This document shows positions 35,589 to 42,663 of a DNA stretch of 64,000 bases, piece after piece. Below the pieces are notes generated by a model that was not told where the DNA came from, ran no database searches, and worked only from the letters and a program-made list of their open reading frames with translations. Position 1 is the stretch's first letter. Every line of letters starts with the position of its first letter. The position numbers were made by a program, and so were the translations under genes. The DNA lies in NCBI RefSeq assembly GCF_002964665.1, contig NZ_PQBZ01000042.1:776961-840960 (forward strand). The letters are read 5' to 3'. The stretch comes from Pseudoalteromonas sp. T1lg23B (GTDB taxonomy: Bacteria; Pseudomonadota; Gammaproteobacteria; Enterobacterales; Alteromonadaceae).

Positions 35589-35975
35589 TCATGTCGCCAG
35601 AAAATTGCTATAAAGACAACTGCCCCAAACACACATAAACACTATCAATGATACTAAAACCCCAGCCGAACCTAGGTCCTTCGCCAAACCTGACAAAGGA
35701 TGTATCTCAAAACTAACACGGTCGATTGTGGCTTCAATGGCCGTATTGATAATCTCGGCAAACATAACAAACAGCGTGGCGCACAGCATCGCAACCTTTT
35801 CATACAAGCTAATTTCGATATTGAAAATAACCATTAAAGTGATTGCAAGTAACACCACTTCTTGGCGAAATGCCGATTCATTACGAGCCAACCATTTCAG
35901 TCCACGCATTGAGTGTTTAAATGCAAAGTAGATGCGTTTAAGTCCACGGGGTTTTTGGCTAGTATCAAATTCCAT
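35589..35975 (-). CDS. dgkA: Diacylglycerol kinase DgkA
   Basis: About 128 residues from ATG 35975, chosen because GGAGACC is 7 bases upstream; ATG 35987 is also possible. Three membrane helices and the two DgkA motifs are present: ARNESAFRQEV (active-site Glu) and MFAEIINTAIEATIDRVS (the ExxNTxxE-type site). It phosphorylates diacylglycerol to phosphatidic acid at the inner membrane, recycling lipid from membrane-derived polymer synthesis. Stands alone. Confidence 0.92.
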   Translation of the reverse strand: MEFDTSQKPRGLKRIYFAFKHSMRGLKWLARNESAFRQEVVLLAITLMVIFNIEISLYEKVAMLCATLFVMFAEIINTAIEATIDRVSFEIHPLSGLAKDLGSAGVLVSLIVFMCVWGSCLYSNFLAT

Positions 35976-36339
35976 CAAGGTCTCCATCCTATATCCAGTG
36001 CTGATTTTATGTAACCTACCCATCAAATATTGCAAAATTACTGGCACTACATTCATTTGTTTAAGGGTCGAAATAACATTACAGCTCATCTCAAATGAAC
36101 AATCATGAAAGTTATGATGAGGGGAAAGTAAAAAGGCAGCTTCTAAATGTTATATTCGTGACCATCTAGCTCAGTTGCAGCACCAACCTATCCATTAAGC
36201 ATAATCAAACTGCCGATGAGATGAGTCACCTAAAAACCCACAAAGAGTAGCACCTTATCAAGCAGTTAAATTATCTAACTCGCGCTGTTTTTAAACTTGT
36301 TTGCTACACTTACCATATAACCGTCATTTGAGTACTGCC
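35976..36339. other. Intergenic region between divergent dgkA and the solute-binding protein
   Basis: About 360 bases. It must hold both promoters, but no strong box or small gene was recognised. An in-frame extension of dgkA to 36089 has no SD support. Confidence 0.4.
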
Positions 36340-37098
36340 GTGGTTTTAAATAAACACCTTCACTGTTTGCTATTATCTTGCCTGTTATGGTCTGGGTTGT
36401 GCTTTAGTGGTGGCAGCACCGCGTCTGCCCTACCACATTTAACCGTTGTGACTGAGCTCTCACCACCGAATCAAACTTATGATAATGGTGTGGTAGGAGG
36501 CACCAGTACCGATTTGGTCAAACGCATCGTTGAACAGGCTCACCTGAAGGCAGATTACTACCTTTATCCATGGGCTAGAGCATTTAAAGTCGCCAGTGAA
36601 CGTAAAAACACCTTGATCTACAGCATGGCAAAAACCCCACTACGAGAGCAGAATTTCCACTGGATTGGACCGGTGGCCAAATTCGAACTGGGGTTTGTAA
36701 CGAACAATTATCGTCAAGACGTAAAAGTAACATCATTAGAAGATGCTAAAAAATATCGCCTCGCTGTTCAGCGTGGAGATATAGCCGCGGAACAACTAGA
36801 ACAATATGGTTTTGAGTATGTACTCACCGCAGATATTGAACGCTCTTATCAACTTTTGATCACAAACAAAGTGGATTTAGTGCTAGACGACCCTCGCTAT
36901 ATTAAACCGATGGCAGATGCGTTAAACCTGCCAAAAGATCATTTTCGATTCTTATTCAGTGTTCCAAACCTTTCGGTAAGAGGGTACTTGGCCGCCAATA
37001 TTGATACTCCAGCTGAAGTTATTAATAAGCTGCGCATAGCGTTCGAGGATGTAAAAAGAACCGAGTCATACAAATTGGTGTTGTCTGGTTATCATTAG
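36340..37098 (+). CDS. Periplasmic solute-binding protein, SBP_bac_3-like
   Basis: 252 residues from a GTG at 36340, preferred because it gives a compact signal peptide (NKHLHCLLLSCLLWSGLCFS) and has GAG 8 bases upstream; TTG starts at 36301 and 36328 are also in frame. The pattern LTVVTELSPPNQTYDNGVVG, then TDLVKRIVEQAHLKADYYLY and IYSMAKTPLREQNFHWIGPV is that of orphan extracellular solute-binding proteins of family 3 common in marine gammaproteobacteria. No transporter genes are next to it. It may be a sensor or a free binding protein; ligand unknown. Confidence 0.78.
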   Translation: MVLNKHLHCLLLSCLLWSGLCFSGGSTASALPHLTVVTELSPPNQTYDNGVVGGTSTDLVKRIVEQAHLKADYYLYPWARAFKVASERKNTLIYSMAKTPLREQNFHWIGPVAKFELGFVTNNYRQDVKVTSLEDAKKYRLAVQRGDIAAEQLEQYGFEYVLTADIERSYQLLITNKVDLVLDDPRYIKPMADALNLPKDHFRFLFSVPNLSVRGYLAANIDTPAEVINKLRIAFEDVKRTESYKLVLSGYH

Positions 37099-37124
37099 TT
37101 ACCATAGCACCATATTTTGCGCAC

Positions 37125-37154
37125 AAAAAAAGCAAGCCTTAGCTTGCTTTTTTT
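37125..37154. terminator. Bidirectional terminator between the binding protein and cold-shock genes
   Basis: AAAAAAAGCAAGC - CTTA - GCTTGCTTTTTTT: a perfect stem with A- and T-runs on both sides. It is placed between two convergent genes. Confidence 0.9.
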
Positions 37155-37168
37155 CACAGCACGAATGC

Positions 37169-37378
37169 TTAGATAACAGTGATGTTCTCTGCTTGTGGGC
37201 CTTTTTGACCTGTAGCAAGAGTGAACTCAACACGTTGGCCTTCAGCAAGAGTACGGAAACCGTCACCTTTGATTGCGCTGAAGTGAGCAAAAACGTCTGG
37301 GCCATTCTCTTGTGCGATGAAACCAAAACCTTTTGACTCGTTGAACCACTTAACTGTGCCAGTTACTGTATTAGACAT
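37169..37378 (-). CDS. Cold-shock protein, CspA family
   Basis: 69 residues: [18 protein letters not shown] (RNP1 KGFGFI), then DVFAHFSAI (RNP2-type VFAHF) and a C-terminal [10 protein letters not shown]. This is the complete single OB-fold RNA/ssDNA-binding protein. CspA-type proteins melt RNA structure and act in cold or stationary conditions. AGGA lies 9-12 bases before the ATG. The long, AT-rich leader upstream with a hairpin near the SD agrees with post-transcriptional control known for this family. Confidence 0.95.
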   Translation of the reverse strand: MSNTVTGTVKWFNESKGFGFIAQENGPDVFAHFSAIKGDGFRTLAEGQRVEFTLATGQKGPQAENITVI

Positions 37379-37890
37379 ATCTAGATATCCTGATTTAAAA
37401 ATTTAACTATGCCCATCTGGGCGCATAGAGCAAAAATTAGACGGTACTTAAAAACTTCAGGACGGTACTACAAGTATGACTTATACAACAACGTAATGGA
37501 GATTTATAAACACTGACATATTTTTTGTCTAAGTTCAGTCTATCTAGATCAATCTCCAAGTCAATCAATTTTGCGACCAATGAAATGAAATTTCTATGAC
37601 ATTTTGTTAACACAAAAATTGACATTCATATTGGATAAGAAAAAAGCACCAAAAAATTAAAAAGATAAATAAAAAAGCATTAATTGCTTGTGTTGTGAGA
37701 TCAGTAAGCCGAATATCATCAGCACTTACCCTATCAATCAAACTAAAACATCCTCAATGTTTTTAGCGCTCTTGGGTAAAAACCAATCCATGTTCCCCCT
37801 ACATTCGTATTGATTAGAGCTGCTGGTTTTTCACCACATTTGCACTAACTTTAATTTAGCTCGTATAAATCACATTGGAGTTCATGGCTC
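37379..37890. other. Intergenic region holding the cold-shock 5' leader
   Basis: About 510 bases between divergent genes. The part from about 37379 to 37540 is probably the untranslated leader of the minus-strand cold-shock gene; a possible promoter on that strand is TTGACT - 16 bases - TAGACT near 37533-37560. The rest is AT-rich and presumably carries the promoter of the PAS protein. A 62-codon minus ORF at 37437-37625 is not gene-like. Confidence 0.45.
37407..37428 (-). promoter_or_regulatory. Hairpin in the cold-shock mRNA leader
   Basis: CTATGC(GC)CC - AGAT - GGGCATAG on the minus strand, a bulged stem ending about 29 bases before the start codon. It may act in temperature-dependent translation; this is inference from position. 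Confidence 0.35.
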
Positions 37891-38967
37891 ATGTATAACA
37901 ACACGTCAAATTTAGAAGAAGCTGCATTTTTTAGTCAGCTTATGCATAGTTGCTCTGTGCTTCAATTACTTAGACAAGTACTAATGCATTCTCATCATGC
38001 GATTGTCATCACGACTGCCGACCACGCCAAGGGGTATCCAATCGTTTATGCCAACAAGGTATTTTGTCAGCATACTGGCTACGAATTAGCCGAGCTTGTA
38101 GGCCAATCTCCTCGCATCCTACAAGGCTCAGGCAGTAACCACAAAGTAATTGCAAAAATTACACCTGCGCTGAAACAAAGCGGTTACTTCTACGGCTCAT
38201 CTATCAACTACCGAAAAGACGGTTCTGCATACCCAGTAGAGTGGAATATTTCGGAAATTAGAAATGAAGAAGATGAAGTCACTCACTACATATCCATGCA
38301 AAAAGATTTAACAAACCTCAAACGTATCGCCGAACAAATTAAAGACACCAATGAATTGTTTAAACGCTTTTATGCCATCCAAGCTCAGGAGAATGAAAAC
38401 AAAGCAGAACTTAACAAACAAGTCGTTGAAACAATCAAAACCAATGAAAAAATATATAGCGGCAATTTACGATCCAGCGATAACGTTGAGTTATTTGAAG
38501 AAGCCTTTTTCGATTTTTCCCCAGGAGAAATGGGCGCTTTGGGCAATAAAATGCAAAAGTCACCAGTGAGTGCCGACCAGTTTTGGCAAGAAAGTCCTAT
38601 CGCTCAAGACGATCTTATATCTTTGACTGAATCAATTAAGGAACTAGACGCCGAAATAGGTCTAGCTGAAGCGCTTAACAATCAAACAAATTACCAGACT
38701 ATTGCCAAGTACATGAAAGAAGTCGCCAATTGCTTATATTTTTGTGTTGAATTCAACGATGGAGCACTCATCATAGATGAAGTCGCTAATACATTGTCAA
38801 AGCTAGAAAGCACTGAAAATGTACCAACTGAAATGCTGGCAATGTTTAACCGAGATATATCCGACTGGGTTGATAGTGTATTTGTCGTTAAAAATGCCGA
38901 GAATATCTTCTTAGGTGAAGACAACACCATCGCCGCTGGTAATCAGTTACTGGCGTTACTTAAATAG
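37891..38967 (+). CDS. PAS-domain protein with an unknown helical C-terminus
   Basis: 358 residues. One PAS/PAC domain at about 30-150: HAIVITTADHAKGYPIVYAN, GYELAELVGQSPRILQGSG, YRKDGSAYPVEWNISEIRNE and HYISMQKDLT. It resembles the LOV subclass, but the photoactive Cys of GRNCRFLQ is Pro (SPRILQ), so no flavin-cysteinyl photochemistry is expected. A coiled coil (about 150-195) leads to an acidic helical region with no kinase, GGDEF or HTH motif. It is likely a signalling adaptor. A SD (GGAG) lies upstream. Confidence 0.72.
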   Translation: MYNNTSNLEEAAFFSQLMHSCSVLQLLRQVLMHSHHAIVITTADHAKGYPIVYANKVFCQHTGYELAELVGQSPRILQGSGSNHKVIAKITPALKQSGYFYGSSINYRKDGSAYPVEWNISEIRNEEDEVTHYISMQKDLTNLKRIAEQIKDTNELFKRFYAIQAQENENKAELNKQVVETIKTNEKIYSGNLRSSDNVELFEEAFFDFSPGEMGALGNKMQKSPVSADQFWQESPIAQDDLISLTESIKELDAEIGLAEALNNQTNYQTIAKYMKEVANCLYFCVEFNDGALIIDEVANTLSKLESTENVPTEMLAMFNRDISDWVDSVFVVKNAENIFLGEDNTIAAGNQLLALLK

Positions 38968-39062
38968 CCGTAGCTAACAACTGCTCAGCAACGGTGTAGG
39001 GGAGTGCAATCACTTTGAGAGGGCGAATAAAGCGAGTATGCTCCAAACTTATAAGTTGGCAC

Positions 39063-39138
39063 CTTAAATTGCTGTAGGTTGGATAAGAGGCGAAGCCACG
39101 CCATCCGACATAAAGCTGTAAGCGTTTGCTGTGTGCCA
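39063..39138 (+). repeat. 76-bp REP-like repeat, copy 1
   Basis: Begins CTTAAATTGCTGTAGGTTGG and ends GCTGTGTGCCA. It matches the copy at 39241-39316 in 74 of 76 positions. Its core GTAGGTTGGATAAG...GCCATCCGAC is a palindromic element common between genes in many gammaproteobacteria. Confidence 0.8.
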
Positions 39139-39205
39139 ATTTCAGATGTTCCAATAAAGCTAATCAATGGCAGGACATGGCACACATTGCATAAAACGGT
39201 TAGAC

Positions 39206-39236
39206 GTCGGATGGCGCTTCGCTTATACCGACCTAC
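39206..39236 (-). repeat. REP-like core in inverted orientation
   Basis: GTCGGATGGCGCTTCGCTTA followed by TACCGACCTAC, the reverse complement form of the core in the two 76-bp copies. With copy 2 it can form a long hairpin. Confidence 0.75.
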
Positions 39237-39240
39237 CGCG

Positions 39241-39316
39241 CTTAAATTGCAGTAGGTTGGATAAGGGGCGAAGCCACGCCATCCGACATAAAGCTGTAAG
39301 CGTTTGCTGTGTGCCA
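39241..39316 (+). repeat. 76-bp REP-like repeat, copy 2
   Basis: Same sequence as 39063-39138 apart from two substitutions, lying 178 bases further on. The high identity suggests recent copying or gene conversion. Confidence 0.8.
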
Positions 39317-39465
39317 GAAGCGGACCATCAGCGTAACTCGTTTCTGCCCCATTGTCAGTTAACATAAATGTTCTAAGTGCGGCTTAGAACGAAGAACAGA
39401 CGTTGGTAGCGAGCAAAGCTATGAGCGAGGAATGGACATTCAAAATCTAGACTTAAAAACAATCG

Positions 39466-39723
39466 ATTCTCGTTATGTAATTTAAGCGGCTTCTCGTTAA
39501 AACTTTCTTAAAAATTTAAGCTATTAATTTTCTTACTATTTTTAATGTGTATTCTCGTTATGTAATTTTATTTATTCTCGATTAAGTAAATTCTCGGGTA
39601 TGGGGTAGTCTAAACAATTGTAATTCCTTGTAGCTATGTGTAAGTTGTTAATAATTAGATTATTAAAAATCGTATTTTGATAATTCTGGCAATTGACATA
39701 TTTAGTGTTAACAGGAATTCTCG
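39466..39723 (+). repeat. Cluster of ATTCTCG-type direct repeats
   Basis: TTCTCG begins at 39467, 39491, 39552, 39575, 39591 and 39718, all in the same orientation. The two best copies share ATTCTCGTTATGTAATTT (39466-39483 and 39551-39568), and two pairs are 23-24 bases apart. Multiple oriented copies like this are typical of transposase-binding ends of Tn7/TniA-type elements or of other multimeric protein-binding sites. No transposase is in the window. Confidence 0.55.
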
Positions 39724-39760
39724 ATAATACGCTGTTATGCCTACAGGAGAGTCAGGCTTC

Positions 39761-40531
39761 ATGTCTAGCAATTGGAATGACTTTAAGAGCTGGGTTGGCA
39801 CTAATATAAATACTGGTAAAAAGTATTATTTTAGAGGTCAAAGTGACAGCTCATGGAAGCTTAAAACGAGCTTTCACAGAAGTATCGAAAATAAAAATAT
39901 AACAATGCATCAATACCTAACTAGCATAATGCAGGATGTTAATTATCAGATTTCAAGTTTTGATAAACCCGTCAATCTTTCCGATAGTCAGGAATTTGGG
40001 CACTTATTAGCAAGGCTTCAGCATCATGGTTTTCCAACCCCCTTATTAGATTGGACTTTATCTCCGTATATAGCGGCTTATTTTGCGTTCAAGGGGGCTT
40101 CACTAACACCTAAACCAAATGAAATGGTCTCTGTATTTATATTCGATATAGATCTTTGGGGAAGTAATTTTCAAGCCCAGAGTAATTTATTAGAAAATTC
40201 TGACTTTGTAAGTGATTTTGTTCCATTTGCCACTGATAACCCTAGGATGTCAAGACAGATGGGGGTAACCACATTGACAAATGTATCTGACTTGCAAACT
40301 TTTATACTTTCTAAAGTTAATGCTGTCGGTGGTGATTTACTTTGGAAATTTGATATGCCCGCAACCGAACGCGGTCATGTTATGAAAGAATTAAACCTAA
40401 TGGGCATAAACGACATGACCATGTTTCCTGACTTTGATGGTTTATGCAAACACCTGAAAGAGGTTCACTTTGATAACCAGCAAAAAGTGATGCCTGTTCC
40501 ACCACCATTAGTACCACCGCCGCCAAAGTAG
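39761..40531 (+). CDS. FRG-domain protein (integron cassette)
   Basis: 256 residues from ATG 39761; AGGAGAG is upstream, and an ATG at 39737 lies inside the cassette boundary itself. The FRG motif is KYYFRGQSDSSWKLKTSFHR, followed by LLARLQHHGFPTPLLDWTLS and the helical PYIAAYFAF, the standard FRG domain core. The C-terminus is a proline run (PVPPPLVPPPPK). FRG proteins occur in defence islands and mobile elements, but no molecular function is established to my knowledge. It fills the first cassette. Confidence 0.82.
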   Translation: MSSNWNDFKSWVGTNINTGKKYYFRGQSDSSWKLKTSFHRSIENKNITMHQYLTSIMQDVNYQISSFDKPVNLSDSQEFGHLLARLQHHGFPTPLLDWTLSPYIAAYFAFKGASLTPKPNEMVSVFIFDIDLWGSNFQAQSNLLENSDFVSDFVPFATDNPRMSRQMGVTTLTNVSDLQTFILSKVNAVGGDLLWKFDMPATERGHVMKELNLMGINDMTMFPDFDGLCKHLKEVHFDNQQKVMPVPPPLVPPPPK

Positions 40532-40633
40532 GCATAACAAAGCAATAATGAATGGGACGCAAAAAGCTTGGCTGCGCTCATTCTTCGCTTAGTATAGCCA
40601 AGCTTTTGTGCGCCCCATATTGCGGCGTTAGGT
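40532..40633 (+). other. attC recombination site 1
   Basis: R'' GCATAAC, L'' GCAAT, L' ATTGC and R' GTTAGGT. The arms GACGCAAAAAGCTTGGCT and AGCCAAGCTTTTGTGCGCC pair almost fully, with the loop around CTCATTCTTCGCTTAG. About 102 bases, a normal attC length. Confidence 0.88.
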
Positions 40634-40652
40634 ATTTAGTTCAAGGATCGGC

Positions 40653-41084
40653 ATGTATCTTAAATCTAGTCTATTAATTTTCAGCTTAATGTTCCTCACT
40701 TCATGCGGAGAAACGTCAATAAATGACTCAAAAGATGAAGCCTATGGGGTATTAAGAATTCCTGTTTTAGTTGATTGCCCGGTCAACTTAAATAATTTAG
40801 AAACTCATCAAATTAAAAGTATTAAGCTTGTGAATTTTGATATGAACATTTCCGGAAGTAATGTTAATTCTTATCTTCATATAGAACATAAGGGGTTACC
40901 TTCCGTTGTTTTAACTAAGGTGCAAGATAATTTAAAAAATTGTATTCCTAATGTTTTGGTTAAATACGACAGCTCAGAGTTACTAGCTCAGGATTTGGAT
41001 AATTATAAATCGGCGTCATTAACAAAGCCTATTTATATAAAGGCAAACAATGGTAAATTTGAGGTTCGCTATCAAAAAAGGTAA
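40653..41084 (+). CDS. Small lipoprotein of unknown function (integron cassette)
   Basis: 143 residues with AAGGATCGGC before the ATG. Lipoprotein signal LLIFSLMFLTSCGE (Cys18 as lipidated residue). The mature part has two further Cys (VDCPVN and KNCIPN) that may pair. No family recognised. AT-rich codon use, as usual for cassette genes. It would be anchored to the inner or outer membrane on the periplasmic side. Its attC is truncated, so it seems fused to the next cassette. Confidence 0.68.
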   Translation: MYLKSSLLIFSLMFLTSCGETSINDSKDEAYGVLRIPVLVDCPVNLNNLETHQIKSIKLVNFDMNISGSNVNSYLHIEHKGLPSVVLTKVQDNLKNCIPNVLVKYDSSELLAQDLDNYKSASLTKPIYIKANNGKFEVRYQKR

Positions 41085-41099
41085 CGTGTTCAAATAAAT

Positions 41100-41115
41100 A
41101 CCTAACAAGGCCATT
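41100..41115 (+). other. Truncated attC (R'' and L'' only)
   Basis: ACCTAAC followed by AAGGCCATT, the left end of an attC whose 3' arm and R' core are missing. The next sequence TTATGGCAAGG looks like the start of another cassette with its G lost. A full site would be about 85 bases longer. Confidence 0.55.
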
Positions 41116-41748
41116 ATGGCAAGGAGAATCAAGGTGAACCCTCAGATATTGAATGTAGTTTTTGAAGACGGTATTGATAGTGAGGCAATTCTTAATCTCA
41201 AAAGTGAATTGGCAACTTTTGAAGACAGTGTGGAATTTTATGAAACTCCAGATAAAGGGCCCCAAGCTTCAATTATCTTATTAACCATGTCTTCGATTGC
41301 TCTTGTTTTCGGCGCAGCTTTTGTCAAAAAGCTAGGGGATAAAGCTGCTGAAGACTGTTACCCCATAATTAAAAAGTCGCTTCAAACTATTTATAAAAAA
41401 TACTTTGGCGAAGGTGCTGAATATGAATGTCAAATTATAACCTCTTCGCAATCCAGCAAAAAAGTTCCTGAAACTGATTATTCACTCGTATTAGCGCTTT
41501 ACTGTGTTGGTAAAAACAATGAGCGGGTCAAACTCCTTTATAAAACAAACTGGGAGCAAAGCCAATTTGAAAAGGCAACGGATATATATTTGTCTTCCAT
41601 TACCAAATTCGTAAATTCAGGAGCAGGTGAAGTTCAGGATCTTATTGATAAATCGCCTAATTCAATGCAACCAGCATTGATCGCTTGGGATGAAATTTCT
41701 GATAAGCTTATAAAAATAAACCCAATGCCACGTAGTATTGGCATATAA
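41116..41748 (+). CDS. Membrane-anchored protein of unknown function (integron cassette)
   Basis: 210 residues from ATG 41116; a GTG at 41134 has a better SD (AAGGAG 7 bases before) and is a real alternative. One membrane segment (SIILLTMSSIALVFGAAFVK, about residues 51-70) divides a small N-terminal domain from a larger C-terminal one with YYPIIKK-like helices (DCYPIIKKSLQTIYKKYFGE). The rest alternates strands and helices with no known motif. This layout recalls small effector or sensor proteins of cassette arrays, but no function can be given. Confidence 0.62.
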   Translation: MARRIKVNPQILNVVFEDGIDSEAILNLKSELATFEDSVEFYETPDKGPQASIILLTMSSIALVFGAAFVKKLGDKAAEDCYPIIKKSLQTIYKKYFGEGAEYECQIITSSQSSKKVPETDYSLVLALYCVGKNNERVKLLYKTNWEQSQFEKATDIYLSSITKFVNSGAGEVQDLIDKSPNSMQPALIAWDEISDKLIKINPMPRSIGI

Positions 41749-41842
41749 CAAGCGCATGAATGAATGGACGTCTCAAGCTTGGCTGACGCTCGTTCCTCGT
41801 TAATTTTAGAAGCTTAATTCGCCCATTATACGGGTGTTAGGC
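41743..41842 (+). other. attC recombination site 2
   Basis: R'' ATATAAC (slightly off consensus), arms GACGTCTCAAGCTTGGCT and AGAAGCTTAATTCG, loop GCTCGTTCCTCGTTAA, and R' GTTAGGC. About 100 bases. The loop sequence is similar to that of site 1. Confidence 0.78.
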
Positions 41843-41856
41843 ATCAAGGAAGGCAT

Positions 41857-42489
41857 ATGAGCAAAAAAATCTTATGGAGTATAATGACTCTTTCAGCGGT
41901 ACTGGTAGCTATTTATGCTATAGGGCTTCTTGCTATGCCTAGTATTAGGCCACCTTTTATTCAGAACCTTTTTACAAATTTTCCCGGGTTTACATCGATT
42001 CATTTTATGGGCGGTTCTATTGCAATAGTATTCGGAGCTCTTCAATTTAGTACTTTAATTAGAATAAAGTACTTATCTCTTCATCGATTGCTCGGTCGAT
42101 TTTATGTTGGAGCCATATTGTTTAGCGGCATTTCTGGTTTTGTTTTGGCCGTTAATTCAGTAGGCGGTTTTTATGTACAATCAGGATTTGGCCTTATGGC
42201 TATCTTTTGGTTGACGACAACCATCAATGCTTATCGCCTGATCCGTAAAGGCGATGTTAGGTCACATGAAAACTGGATGATTCGAAGCTATGCCGTTACT
42301 TTAGCTGGTGTAACTTTAAGGCTCTACCTCGGTCTTAGTATGGTACTGGGAGTAAAGTTTGTCGATGCATATCCCGTTTTGGCATGGATTTGCTGGATTC
42401 CAAACTTATTAATAGCTGAGCTATTCCTTAGGCAGAGAATAAATAAAACTAAAAAAAGTACCAATCAAAGCTTACCAGGTGCGTGCTAA
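41857..42489 (+). CDS. DUF2306 family membrane protein (integron cassette)
   Basis: 210 residues with about six hydrophobic segments. The DUF2306 pattern is present: HFMGGSIAIVFGALQF, LHRLLGRFYVGAILFSGISG, NAYRLIRKGDVRSHENWMIR and SYAVTLAGVTLRLYL. The conserved His residues (LHRxxGR and SHExWM) suggest heme or metal binding as in cytochrome-like membrane proteins, though none is proven. The gene starts 20 bases after the cassette boundary, the usual short spacing. Confidence 0.8.
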   Translation: MSKKILWSIMTLSAVLVAIYAIGLLAMPSIRPPFIQNLFTNFPGFTSIHFMGGSIAIVFGALQFSTLIRIKYLSLHRLLGRFYVGAILFSGISGFVLAVNSVGGFYVQSGFGLMAIFWLTTTINAYRLIRKGDVRSHENWMIRSYAVTLAGVTLRLYLGLSMVLGVKFVDAYPVLAWICWIPNLLIAELFLRQRINKTKKSTNQSLPGAC

Positions 42490-42519
42490 TTGTTTATCTA
42501 AAAGCAATTGAGAATTGAT

Positions 42520-42620
42520 GCCTATCAAGTCATTTAAACCGGACAAAAAAAGTTGGCTTTTTGCTCCTACGTCGCTAATTTTAGCCAACTATTTTATTGC
42601 CTATTAACGAAGCGTTAGAT
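42520..42620 (+). other. attC recombination site 3 (R'' degenerate)
   Basis: R'' is GCCTATC instead of GCCTAAC, so the AAC end is mutated. Arms AAAAAGTTGGCT and AGCCAACTATTTT pair, loop around CTCCTACGTCGCTAAT, R' GTTAGAT. About 101 bases. The mutation probably lowers cassette excision. Confidence 0.75.
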
Positions 42621-42663
42621 ATTTCTGAGTATTCAAGCTTAATCTTTCAAAAAGGAGTTTATT

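Larger units (their letters stand above)
38968..39760. other. Repeat-rich intergenic region before the cassette array
   Basis: About 790 bases with no credible gene. In order it has two near-identical 76-bp repeats with an inverted copy of their core between them, a short hairpin (TTCTAAG-TGCGG-CTTAGAA near 39372-39390), and a cluster of six TTCTCG-containing direct repeats up to the first cassette boundary at 39734. ORFs on either strand in the repeats are shadows. Confidence 0.6.

Noticed and set aside
37437-37625. 62-codon minus ORF upstream of the cold-shock gene
   Set aside because: It lies in the probable untranslated leader and promoter of the cold-shock gene.
37891-38967. LOV photoreceptor call for the PAS protein
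   Set aside because: The essential Cys is Pro, so only a PAS call is supported.
38960-39367. ORFs of 60-126 codons on both strands in the repeat region
   Set aside because: They run through the REP-like repeats and repeat the same residues; no start signals.
39361-39440. Inverted attC site before the array
   Set aside because: GCGAGGAATGGAC resembles the reverse of attC loops, but no R''/R' core pair could be assigned.
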